NCBI GenBank assembly: GCA_937895695.1
Contig: CALBLM010000093.1
Span: forward strand, 1-16,975
DNA from: an uncultured Megasphaera sp.
GTDB taxonomy: Bacteria; Bacillota; Negativicutes; Veillonellales; Megasphaeraceae
Direction of reading: 5' to 3'
DNA length: 16,975 nt
Both the position numbers and the translations under genes were made by a program. Under the pieces are notes generated by a model, which saw only the letters and a program-made list of their open reading frames with translations, had not been told where the DNA came from and did no database searches. Positions 7,808-15,743 of this stretch are shown piece after piece. How positions within the stretch are numbered: position 1 is the first letter of the stretch; every line of letters starts with the position of its first letter.

Positions 7808-7842
7808 GACATTTTTGCAAAAAAGATAGGAATAAAGACCAT

Positions 7843-9000
7843 CTATTCTGCTTTTAATACATCCAACGCCTTCTGCAGCTGATAATCAACCGTATCATTT
7901 GGTTGTAGCTGTACCGTAATATCCGGTTCAATGCCGACACCATCAATCTCTCTACCACTAGCTGTATGGTATTTCGCTACGGTCAATTTAATGGCATCTT
8001 CCTGACTGACACCATATACACCTTGTACGGTTCCCTTACCATAACTGCGAACACCAATGATTTTTCCCAATCCTAAATCTTGAATAGATCCGGAAACGAT
8101 TTCTGACGCACTGGCGGAGTTTTCGTTAATTAATACGACCATGGGAACGGTATCGCCTGTTCCATTGGCTTCAAACGTTTGGGTATTGCCATCACTGCTA
8201 GTAAAGGAAACGACTGTACTGCCTTGGGGCATAAAATTCCCTGCCACTTCTACCGCTTGATCTACCAATCCTCCCGGATTATTTCGTAAATCAAGTATCA
8301 TTTTTTCCATACCCTGTTCACGTAACGATTGATATTCTTTCGTAAATTCGGCTCCTGTATCTTCGCCAAAAACACCAATACGAATATAGCCAATGTTTGT
8401 TCCTTCTACCATTTGTCCCATAACGGTCTTCATGTGAATTTGCCGCCGTGTCAGCGTTACATCTTTATCCACACCATCTTCACGAATCGTTAGCGTCACA
8501 TCTGTTTGTACAGGACCACGAATCTTTTGGGATACATCTTCCAGCTTCATTCCCTCTGTCGGGGTGCCATCAATGGCAATAATCAGGTCTCCTCGTTTTA
8601 AAGAAGCTTCACTAGCCGGACTATCATCAATGACGCCGGCAATCATAATGCCAGCATCGGTACTGCCGATATAGACGCCAATACCCGCATAGGAACTAGA
8701 CATTTGATCTTTAAATTCTTTAAATTCGTCACCGGCCATATACAAGGAATGTTTATCTCCTAATGTAGAGACAATGCCCTTGACAGCTCCGTCAAGAAGC
8801 GTTTTTTTATCTATCGTATCGGCATAATGTGTTTCTACAATATACAGTGTACGATAGATTTTAAGCCATCCCAGCCAGTCTCCCATCAAAGAATAGGATA
8901 AGGTCATCAGAAGGCCAAATGTGGCTACTAATACTATAAGAATCCCAGCAATTCCTTTATACAACCAATTTTTTGTTTTACTATTGGCTATTTTATTCAT
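7843..9000 (-). CDS. ctpA: C-terminal processing peptidase (S41 family, CtpA type)
   Basis: A 385-residue serine protease anchored by an N-terminal membrane segment (about 16-38) and facing the envelope. Family members trim or degrade extracytoplasmic proteins, including cell-wall hydrolases and signalling proteins. A PDZ domain spans about 100-185 (SPASEASLKRGDLIIAIDG). The catalytic dyad is S297 in NENSASASEI and K322 in SYGKGTVQ; the 25-residue spacing equals that of E. coli Prc and B. subtilis CtpB. LDLRNNPGG at 236-244 is also diagnostic. It has no C-terminal peptidoglycan-binding domain. AAGGCGG overlaps the stop of the M23 gene upstream, with 12 bases between genes. Its place after FtsEX and an M23 peptidase suggests it controls hydrolase turnover, by inference. 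Confidence 0.95.
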   Translation of the reverse strand: MNKIANSKTKNWLYKGIAGILIVLVATFGLLMTLSYSLMGDWLGWLKIYRTLYIVETHYADTIDKKTLLDGAVKGIVSTLGDKHSLYMAGDEFKEFKDQMSSSYAGIGVYIGSTDAGIMIAGVIDDSPASEASLKRGDLIIAIDGTPTEGMKLEDVSQKIRGPVQTDVTLTIREDGVDKDVTLTRRQIHMKTVMGQMVEGTNIGYIRIGVFGEDTGAEFTKEYQSLREQGMEKMILDLRNNPGGLVDQAVEVAGNFMPQGSTVVSFTSSDGNTQTFEANGTGDTVPMVVLINENSASASEIVSGSIQDLGLGKIIGVRSYGKGTVQGVYGVSQEDAIKLTVAKYHTASGREIDGVGIEPDITVQLQPNDTVDYQLQKALDVLKAE

Positions 9001-9012
9001 CCTATCGCCGCC

Positions 9013-10248
9013 TTACAAATAAGATAATGGATCTACAGGATCTCCATTAGACCGTACTTCAAAATGAACATGAGGTCCTGTCGAGTTACCAGTCGATCCG
9101 GCATATGCAATAACCTGGCCTTGCGATACGGATTGACCGGATGATACGTTTAATGATTCATTATGACCATATAGCGTAGATAACCCATTGCCATGGTCAA
9201 TGACAACAGCATATCCATAACCACTAATCCAACCGGCTTCTACAACGACACCGCTGTCGGCAGCATGTACGGGTGTACCATAATCGACACCGATATCGAC
9301 ACCGCTATGATAAATAGTCGTACCAAAAATAGGATGGGTACGATACCCATAAGGAGAAGTGATAACGCCATTGACAGGCCAAACAAAAGCACCCGATCCA
9401 CTAACAGGCTGATAGCTATCAGCTGGTTCGGAACTGCCACTATCATTACCCGTATCGGTAGTACTGCTATCACTACTGTCATTGCTGTCGGCTTGACTGC
9501 TAGCTTCAGCCTGTTGTTGAGCCGCAGCACGTTGCCGCAGCATTTCTCCAATCGACTGAGAAGATGCTTCTAATTCACGATATACTTCTTCAGCCGTTGC
9601 TTTATCCGTTTCGGCTTGATGCAAAATAACCTGCTGTTCTTTCTTATGTTGTTCAATTTCAGCCTTTTTCTGAGCTGCATTTTCTTTTAAGGCACTTTGC
9701 TTTTGCCGCTGCGATTCTAACTCTTGTTGAACTTGTTGAATTTCATCGCGTTGTTGGCGAATAGATGTAATTAAATCCATATCTGCGGCAATGACACGGC
9801 GCAGTAACTCTACGCGATTGGCAAAATCACCGAAATCCTTGGCACCTAATACCACATCCAAATAACTTAGTTGGCCGTGCATGTAAATATCCCGAATACG
9901 GACGCGAAATACTTTTTCTCGTTTTTCCAATTTTGCTTGTTCTTCTTTGAGTTTTACCTGCATTTCTGTAATTTGTTTTTCTGTATCTGCAAGCTGAGCA
10001 GAAATTGATTTATATTCATTTGTTGCAGCATTTAAATTATCCTGAATAACCCGTAGTTTTTCAGAAACATTGCCAATGACAGCTTCAGCATTATTTTTTT
10101 TCTGCGCTTGTTCCGCCATTTGTCCCTGTACATCGGATAATTGGTTTTGTAAATCTTCATCTTCTGCCCATACGGTAAAGCATGGAGTAAGCAAAACGGC
10201 AGTAACGATGGCTGCAATATATTTCTTATGAGAATTTACTATGAACAT
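9013..10248 (-). CDS. Coiled-coil M23 peptidoglycan peptidase, EnvC-like partner of FtsEX
   Basis: A 411-residue exported protein. It has a signal peptide (about 1-28, ending TVWAED) and a long Q/E/K-rich coiled coil (about 31-245) with a short interruption at IYMHGQLSYLDVVLGAKDF (121-139), as in EnvC and PcsB-type hydrolases. A low-complexity S/D/T linker follows (about 250-285), then a C-terminal LytM/M23 domain. Zinc and catalytic residues are all present: H314 and D318 (HSGVD), H362 (YGHN), H393 and H395 (HVHFEV). E. coli EnvC has lost these, so this protein is likely an active endopeptidase rather than only an activator. The start is supported by AAGGTG formed by the last codons of ftsX, 6 bases away. 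It probably binds the FtsX extracellular loop through its coiled coil. Confidence 0.92.
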   Translation of the reverse strand: MFIVNSHKKYIAAIVTAVLLTPCFTVWAEDEDLQNQLSDVQGQMAEQAQKKNNAEAVIGNVSEKLRVIQDNLNAATNEYKSISAQLADTEKQITEMQVKLKEEQAKLEKREKVFRVRIRDIYMHGQLSYLDVVLGAKDFGDFANRVELLRRVIAADMDLITSIRQQRDEIQQVQQELESQRQKQSALKENAAQKKAEIEQHKKEQQVILHQAETDKATAEEVYRELEASSQSIGEMLRQRAAAQQQAEASSQADSNDSSDSSTTDTGNDSGSSEPADSYQPVSGSGAFVWPVNGVITSPYGYRTHPIFGTTIYHSGVDIGVDYGTPVHAADSGVVVEAGWISGYGYAVVIDHGNGLSTLYGHNESLNVSSGQSVSQGQVIAYAGSTGNSTGPHVHFEVRSNGDPVDPLSYL

Positions 10249-10251
10249 ACC

Positions 10252-11139
10252 TTACACCTTCATATACCGCTTTAATGAAATCGTACTTCCTACAGCGCCA
10301 ATAATCATACTAATAATCAGCAATACACCAGCCATTCTATACATAAAGGGATACATACTCACAAGAGGTAAAAATGCTAAAGAACGATGAATGGCTACAG
10401 TTACAAATTCATAAAATTGGAACAGTACGATATCGGCAATCAAACCACCAATAAATCCAAGAAATAAACCTTCTAAAAGAAAAGGCCAGCGAATAAACCA
10501 GTTTGTTGCGCCAACATATTTCATAATAGCGATTTCTTTTCTCCTAGCAAATACAGTCAGACGAATCGTATTTGAAATAATAAATAAGGTAGCTAGGGTC
10601 AAGAAAATAACTAACGCAATACCACCCCAACGAATAACCGATGTAATCTGAAACAGTTGTTCAATAATTTCCTGTCCATAATGCGTACTTTCTACTTCTG
10701 GATAATCTGCTACAATGCGAGCCGTCCGTTTTACAGCTGCCGGATCGGTGAACGTAATTTCATAGGAACTTGGCAATGGATTTTTCCCCTCTAAGGCATT
10801 CAAAATTCCCGGCTGATCTTTCATTCGATTTCGTAATTTATCCATAGCCTGATCTTTATTGGTAAATGTAATTTCTTTTACATCTTCCATTTGTTTTAAT
10901 CGTTTACCGACACTCATAATTTGATCTGTCGATACATCTTCTTTTAAATAAATACTAATTTGTACTTGGCTTTCCAAATTTTCGGCAAAATAATCCAAAT
11001 TAGCAACTAACGTCATAAATATTCCCAATATAAAAAAAGATAGTGCGACAGTGGCAATCGAAGCGATTGTCATAAAGCTATTGCGCCAAAAAGACTGTAA
11101 CGCTTCAGAAATAAAATAGCGCATCGTTCTAATCTTCAT
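10252..11139 (-). CDS. ftsX: Cell-division ABC-type permease FtsX
   Basis: A 295-residue FtsX. It has one N-terminal membrane segment (FMTIASIATVALSFFILGIFMTL), an extracytoplasmic domain of about 115 residues, and three further membrane segments in the C-terminal half, ending ISLKRYMKV. The FARRKEIAIMKYVGAT block is typical. With FtsE it transmits cytoplasmic ATP hydrolysis to cell-wall hydrolases at the septum. I chose ATG 11139 because AAAGGCGG (11148-11155) sits 8 bases upstream and the sequence MKIRTMRYFISEAL matches family N-termini. The frame stays open further upstream without support. The start overlaps ftsE by 11 bases. Confidence 0.94.
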   Translation of the reverse strand: MKIRTMRYFISEALQSFWRNSFMTIASIATVALSFFILGIFMTLVANLDYFAENLESQVQISIYLKEDVSTDQIMSVGKRLKQMEDVKEITFTNKDQAMDKLRNRMKDQPGILNALEGKNPLPSSYEITFTDPAAVKRTARIVADYPEVESTHYGQEIIEQLFQITSVIRWGGIALVIFLTLATLFIISNTIRLTVFARRKEIAIMKYVGATNWFIRWPFLLEGLFLGFIGGLIADIVLFQFYEFVTVAIHRSLAFLPLVSMYPFMYRMAGVLLIISMIIGAVGSTISLKRYMKV

Positions 11140-11815
11140 CGTTATAGCCGCCTTTCTGTTCATCACGGACAACATGACCATTGACGATTTCGATAACGCG
11201 CTTATTCATTAAATCAACCATTTGTTTATCATGCGTTACCATCAAAACAGTTGTTCCCATATGATTAATTTTCTTAAACGTATCCATAATATCACGCGAC
11301 GTTTCTGGATCTAAATTTCCTGTTGGTTCATCGGCAATTAACAATAACGGTCGATTCACAATGGCTCTGGCAATGGCTACACGCTGCTGTTCACCACCGC
11401 TAAGATTATGTGGTAATGCGTCCGCCTTACCAAGGAGGCCTACTAAATCCAGTACATTGCGAACGCGTTCTTTAATAACGCGGCGCGGTGATTCAATAAC
11501 TTCCATCGCAAAGGCAACATTTTCCTCTGCTGTTTTATTCGGAAGAAGTCTAAAATCTTGAAACACAATCCCCATTTTGCGGCGTAAGTAAGGCACACGG
11601 CTTTTTGGGAGGCGATTGACTGCCGTACTATCCACATATACCGTACCGGATGTTGGCAATTCTTCATGAGATAACAACTTAATGAGTGTAGACTTTCCGG
11701 CCCCACTAGCTCCGACAACAAACACAAATTCACCTTTTCCAATATGCAGCGAAACATGATCCAATGCTATCGAACCATTATCATAAATTTTCGATACATT
11801 TTTTAAATCAATCAT
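11129..11815 (-). CDS. ftsE: Cell-division ATP-binding protein FtsE
   Basis: A 228-residue ABC ATPase. Walker A GASGAGKST is at 35-43, followed by the Q-loop VFQDFRLLP, the signature LSGGEQQRVAIARA, Walker B LLIADEPTGNLD and the H-loop VTHD. It is the cytoplasmic motor of FtsEX. The start at 11815 is preferred. AAGAGG (11822-11827) lies 6 bases upstream, family homology starts at MIDLKNVSKIY, and the length is standard. A Met nine codons earlier (11842) has no ribosome-binding site. The gene begins 47 bases after csaB. Confidence 0.95.
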   Translation of the reverse strand: MIDLKNVSKIYDNGSIALDHVSLHIGKGEFVFVVGASGAGKSTLIKLLSHEELPTSGTVYVDSTAVNRLPKSRVPYLRRKMGIVFQDFRLLPNKTAEENVAFAMEVIESPRRVIKERVRNVLDLVGLLGKADALPHNLSGGEQQRVAIARAIVNRPLLLIADEPTGNLDPETSRDIMDTFKKINHMGTTVLMVTHDKQMVDLMNKRVIEIVNGHVVRDEQKGGYNDED

Positions 11816-11862
11816 AGGAAACCTCTTTTCAAACATATACAATCCAATGATGTATTTCCAAC

Positions 11863-12987
11863 CTAGTCATCACGTTTCAGCCGCGTACGAATTCCATCTT
11901 TTCCCTCCATAATGCGCACTGCCAAATAGGCATTGCGCATGGATTGGCGACGTAAGTGATTGATATGTGCTTTAATATCCGGAGCAATCTGTCCGGCTTC
12001 TAACTTTTTAGATACATCCCCAACTAACGTTGCTGCTGTCACTTTTTCTACAGTACCGCATACCGTATCCCCAACTAATTGAATAAAACTATCAATTTTA
12101 GGATCGTAGGAAATAGCAGATGCTGGAACTTGCATAATAGAAGCAAAGACAAGGGCATGAAGCCGATTGGCAATCACAGCATCCATACAACCAATAAGGG
12201 ACATAAATTCTACTGTATTATAGGATTCTTTCAGTACAACAGCTTCCGTTTGCATGGCCTTCGCGATATCTTCACCAGCACGCACATCAGCAGGATACTG
12301 CATCGGAATCAAGATAATTCGGGCATCATACATTTTTTGTAATTGATCTGCCGCTTTCGCAATTTCGTTTTTAAAGCCTTCCAGCCCTTTCCAATCGCGA
12401 ACAGCAATACCAATGCGGCGTCGAATTCCTGTTACTCCTGCTTTCTTTAACAAATAAAAACCAATTTGTTTATCTACAGGATGCATAGATAATACAGCAT
12501 CAGCTGTTACATGTATTGGTGGCACTGTAACACCTAAGGAAGCCAATTCCGCTTTGGAATCCGTATCGCGAACGCCAATAGCCGTTACTTTTTGCAATAC
12601 ATCGCGAACGGCATGCCGTTCCTTTGTGCCTATAACAGGACCAATTCCCTGGGCATATAGCATTACCGGTTTGTGAAAAAATAACGCTATACGCATAATC
12701 AATAAATAATAATACAAACTTCGGGAGCTTGTTACATTTTGCAGTAAGCTACCTCCTCCACTAATAAGAATATCACAGCGGCAAATAGCCGCTGCGATAG
12801 ATAAAAAATTCATACGATGTACAGTATGCACGTTATGATGTTCTCGTGTCATTCGACAGTTACCCGTGATGACGGTAATATGTATATCCGGAATAATATC
12901 CCGCAATGAACCTATAATCGCCGAAAGCATGGCTTCATCTCCGGCATTGGCAAATCCATAATATCCAGAAATGACAACGTTAGCCAC
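11863..12987 (-). CDS. csaB: Polysaccharide pyruvyltransferase CsaB
   Basis: A 374-residue GT-B-like pyruvyltransferase. The family transfers pyruvate from PEP onto a wall-associated glycan to create the ketal that SLH domains bind. Visible signatures are GYYGFANAGDEAML (8-21), SGGGSLLQ (76-83), YAQGIGP (111-117), RDWKG (197-201) and the diagnostic NRLHALVFA (274-282). The start is GTG, with AGGTG 7 bases upstream, and overlaps the DUF5693 stop by 8 bases, so the two are probably coupled. In Negativicutes SLH proteins such as OmpM connect outer membrane and wall, so CsaB may serve that surface. The exact glycan is not shown by sequence. Confidence 0.94.
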   Translation of the reverse strand: MANVVISGYYGFANAGDEAMLSAIIGSLRDIIPDIHITVITGNCRMTREHHNVHTVHRMNFLSIAAAICRCDILISGGGSLLQNVTSSRSLYYYLLIMRIALFFHKPVMLYAQGIGPVIGTKERHAVRDVLQKVTAIGVRDTDSKAELASLGVTVPPIHVTADAVLSMHPVDKQIGFYLLKKAGVTGIRRRIGIAVRDWKGLEGFKNEIAKAADQLQKMYDARIILIPMQYPADVRAGEDIAKAMQTEAVVLKESYNTVEFMSLIGCMDAVIANRLHALVFASIMQVPASAISYDPKIDSFIQLVGDTVCGTVEKVTAATLVGDVSKKLEAGQIAPDIKAHINHLRRQSMRNAYLAVRIMEGKDGIRTRLKRDD

Positions 12988-15037
12988 GAGATTTCACCTG
13001 CTTTCCTAACCATGCTGTGATATACTGCAGTACAGCCAAGACACAAATGACTAAAATTCCAATCACTAATCCCATAATCCAACCATCGATACCGCGAATA
13101 AAGGACATCAAGAAAGGGGTTCGAATATGTGCAAAAGTTTCAACCATAGAACCTACGCCGATAGCCGCTGCTAAAACAAGGAAAAAATGTAAAAGCTGTG
13201 GCCATTTACGATACATGGCAGCTACCATAAGGAAAAAGGCAGGATGACCAATTAAAAATTCTTTTTCCCGTGGACGAGCATACAAGACATTTTCTAAGAA
13301 ACGGCGCAGTGCTACTTCGACACCTGGAACGGGAACGCCGGCAGTATGTCCGCTGCGTCCCACAAATACAAAGGCAATAAATCCCAGCAAGGCTAATACG
13401 ATGAGGGTTCCCATTTTAATAGGAATATTGAGGAATTCTTTAGCAAAATTGATAAAATCCTGTCCCGATGTCATCGTTTTTCCGCCTAAGGGGAATCGAC
13501 GCAAATAGCCAATAGCTACTAAAATAATCGGCAAAATAAACGTCAATTTAACACCGCGATAAAAATCAAATTCCATAAAGAAACGAATATTTCCCAGCAT
13601 TGCAGCAATGAATAAGCCGCCAATCATCGCAATCGCTACGGCACACGTAAGACCGATAGCTCCATCACGAATGACTCGTTTATAACTTAGCTTATGGGTA
13701 ATTGTTTTCTTTTTCCAATAATCCAATAACAACAGGATAGCTGCCGTCGGTGCTGCAGAAGCACAACCGATTGCCATCATTTGTAAGAATAAAGCTCCCT
13801 TGGATATCAATGCACCACCTGCACCAATGATAACGGCAAGAATCATCAGTATATAGTTAGTACGATTTGACAATGGATACAATATATTCAGCGTAAAAAC
13901 AAATCCGCAAGCAGCTGCAGCGGCAATCAAGGCCAACAAAATTTTATTGGGATAATACGTATCCATGACAGTTGCCCGACCCAATGTATAGCCGCGATCT
14001 TGCAATTTCTTGCTAGCAATCGAGATATATGCCAAATTGGTTTCCGTCAAATTCATGCCATGCATTGGCTTTTTATACATGGGGTATAAGTTTACGCGGA
14101 CATTTCGTTCCAAGTCACTAATATAATACCGCATAGCAGCTTCTTCAGGCGTAATTTTTTCCAATTCTTCTTTCGCCATAGCATAGACGCGAACCGTTTG
14201 ATAATCCAGCAAACCAGCTAAATCATACATGCCGTCTTGTTGCATGTACTGCAACTGATTGGCAGATTCAACCATATAAAACGGCAAGTGACGCTGTTTC
14301 ATTTGCTCTGCCGTAAAGGTAAGCATGTCTTTGCGTTGAGCGTTGACCGGCGTGTATCCCAGTACTTCTTTGCCAACAAACATGACACCTGACGCGTTTT
14401 CAATAGTATCGGCACGGTTAAAGAAGCTTTCTACCTTTTCTTTTGAAGGGTTACTGTAGTTGGTGGGACGCAATATAACATGAAAACCATGGGACGTAAT
14501 TTTCTTGGCATCAGCTGTCATAATTCCTAAATTAACATCGCCCAATGCAGGCATAACGCCACGCAAACCGGCAATACGATACTGACTGTTTGGGAGCAAG
14601 CGAACATTGTTTTCTCCTAAACGAGTCTTTAAATCAGCTGTTACTTCGTCAAAATATAAGTCTTCCTGATTTTTTGGTTTCCCAACCAAATAGTAATCAA
14701 ATGTTAAATCCGTAATATGGAACTGCGGATAATACAAATTCAATCCTAAGCGCGTAATTAAGGACATTTCACCGCGCTGTGTCAATTTGTTCAGGGTTGT
14801 ATCATAAATGGTAAAGCTCGTAATGCCGGCTTCTCGGCACTTTTCTAAGGCTGTATCTAAGTCATATCCATCATTTCGTGCTATATTTACCACTGCATCA
14901 TAATCCATTGCTTGTTCAATGGTCATGCTTTTCTTTTCTACGTAATATCGTTGTATACATAAACATATAGAACAAAGTACCCCGATTAACACAGCTCCAA
15001 TCAAGAGTACCTTACTAAATCTATTGCTTTTTATCAT
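12980..15037 (-). CDS. DUF5693 polytopic membrane protein
   Basis: A 685-residue protein. It has one N-terminal membrane segment (about 9-29), a large extracytoplasmic domain (about 31-362) and roughly nine membrane segments between 365 and 675. The soluble part has alternating helix/strand blocks (EKCREAGITSFTIYD at 66-79, GFHVILRP at 184-191, ASGVMFVGKE at 215-224), suggestive of an alpha/beta barrel-like fold. A polar block, RFLENVLYARPREKEFLIGHP (579-599), lies between membrane segments and is what I recall as the hallmark of DUF5693. AAGGTG sits 8 bases before the ATG. It overlaps csaB by 8 bases. I infer a role with CsaB in making, exporting or attaching the pyruvylated polymer; no function is established. 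Confidence 0.85.
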   Translation of the reverse strand: MIKSNRFSKVLLIGAVLIGVLCSICLCIQRYYVEKKSMTIEQAMDYDAVVNIARNDGYDLDTALEKCREAGITSFTIYDTTLNKLTQRGEMSLITRLGLNLYYPQFHITDLTFDYYLVGKPKNQEDLYFDEVTADLKTRLGENNVRLLPNSQYRIAGLRGVMPALGDVNLGIMTADAKKITSHGFHVILRPTNYSNPSKEKVESFFNRADTIENASGVMFVGKEVLGYTPVNAQRKDMLTFTAEQMKQRHLPFYMVESANQLQYMQQDGMYDLAGLLDYQTVRVYAMAKEELEKITPEEAAMRYYISDLERNVRVNLYPMYKKPMHGMNLTETNLAYISIASKKLQDRGYTLGRATVMDTYYPNKILLALIAAAAACGFVFTLNILYPLSNRTNYILMILAVIIGAGGALISKGALFLQMMAIGCASAAPTAAILLLLDYWKKKTITHKLSYKRVIRDGAIGLTCAVAIAMIGGLFIAAMLGNIRFFMEFDFYRGVKLTFILPIILVAIGYLRRFPLGGKTMTSGQDFINFAKEFLNIPIKMGTLIVLALLGFIAFVFVGRSGHTAGVPVPGVEVALRRFLENVLYARPREKEFLIGHPAFFLMVAAMYRKWPQLLHFFLVLAAAIGVGSMVETFAHIRTPFLMSFIRGIDGWIMGLVIGILVICVLAVLQYITAWLGKQVKSRG

Positions 15038-15053
15038 TATCTTTTCACCTTAT

Positions 15054-15743
15054 TTATGAGTTACTAATTCGCCCATGAATTATAATTCTATCATCGCGCA
15101 ACATCACACGATCTGGCACGATACCCAACGGAAATCCACTGAAATCATAGACTTCTATATTTCCTATATTTTTGCTGCTATACGTAAGGCCTAATCCTTC
15201 GATGGCTACGTCTGAGGGAATAAACATCAGTTTTGTGCCATTCATGCCAAAGTGTCCGCGAATCACGGCGTGAGCTGTTAAAAATCCACCGCCAATACGA
15301 ATCGTACCACGTACAATAATATCGTCATTTTCAAACGAAATCGTCGTATCGGATAGACCTTTTACTTTATCAAGAAGAAATTGCTGCAGTTCTTCTTGGC
15401 GAATGGATGCCGTCATTTCACCACGTTGTGCATGAAGTACGGTAAGGGTTTGACTTGTCAAGCTGTCAAGTGGACTAAATGCAACATCCTGTAATTGGCA
15501 GTCAAATTGTTCAAACTTCAAATCACCGACACGAAATGTGTTTCCATGTATTTCAATGGCATCCAGCTCACCGAGCAGTACTTTCAATCCGGGAGAAGCT
15601 TGTACAGTCACATCATCTGGTTGTAATTCCATTTTGGTCGATAATGCGTGATACAGTCCTGACGCCGCTAATTGCGGCGCATACTGATTCGCACCCCAAA
15701 AGAATACAGCAAATATGACCAATAAGATACTTAATTTTTTCAT
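15054..15743 (-). CDS. DUF2993 / LmeA-like exported protein
   Basis: A 229-residue protein with an N-terminal hydrophobic segment (about 4-20) that is a signal peptide or anchor. A beta-rich body follows, with the order typical of the DUF2993/LmeA family: short repeating strands, an EELQQFLLDK helix (117-126), and a closing pattern around GIVPDRVMLRDDRIIIHG (207-224). LmeA-like proteins are thought to bind phospholipid-type ligands in the envelope. Its ATG shares one base with the prfB stop (TAATG), and it ends 16 bases before the DUF5693 gene. This suggests work with the DUF5693-CsaB pair, by inference. Confidence 0.75.
   Translation of the reverse strand: MKKLSILLVIFAVFFWGANQYAPQLAASGLYHALSTKMELQPDDVTVQASPGLKVLLGELDAIEIHGNTFRVGDLKFEQFDCQLQDVAFSPLDSLTSQTLTVLHAQRGEMTASIRQEELQQFLLDKVKGLSDTTISFENDDIIVRGTIRIGGGFLTAHAVIRGHFGMNGTKLMFIPSDVAIEGLGLTYSSKNIGNIEVYDFSGFPLGIVPDRVMLRDDRIIIHGRISNS

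Larger units (their letters stand above)
7628..7842. other. 215-base gap between ctpA and obgE
   Basis: The gap holds the obgE promoter, the 13-base direct repeats, a small GC hairpin (GCGC-TGCT-GCGC, 7651-7662) and the possible leader ORF. I see no rho-independent terminator after ctpA; TTTTTTGCAAAAA near 7815-7827 is a perfect palindrome but has no GC stem. Readthrough from the envelope genes into obgE is therefore possible. Confidence 0.7.

Noticed and set aside
7644..7829. A 61-codon plus-strand frame in the ctpA-obgE gap
   Set aside because: It runs antisense through the obgE promoter and leader, has no convincing ribosome-binding site, and its composition shows no recognisable domain.
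9240..9573. Long antisense and alternate-frame ORFs inside the M23 gene
   Set aside because: They arise from the low-complexity serine/aspartate linker and the M23 domain codons; they have no start signals or homology, while the M23 frame has clear catalytic motifs.
11834..11861. Promoter-like TTGGAA-16-TATATG between csaB and ftsE
   Set aside because: Each hexamer matches only four of six bases and the spacing is short; cotranscription with csaB explains the 47-base gap equally well.
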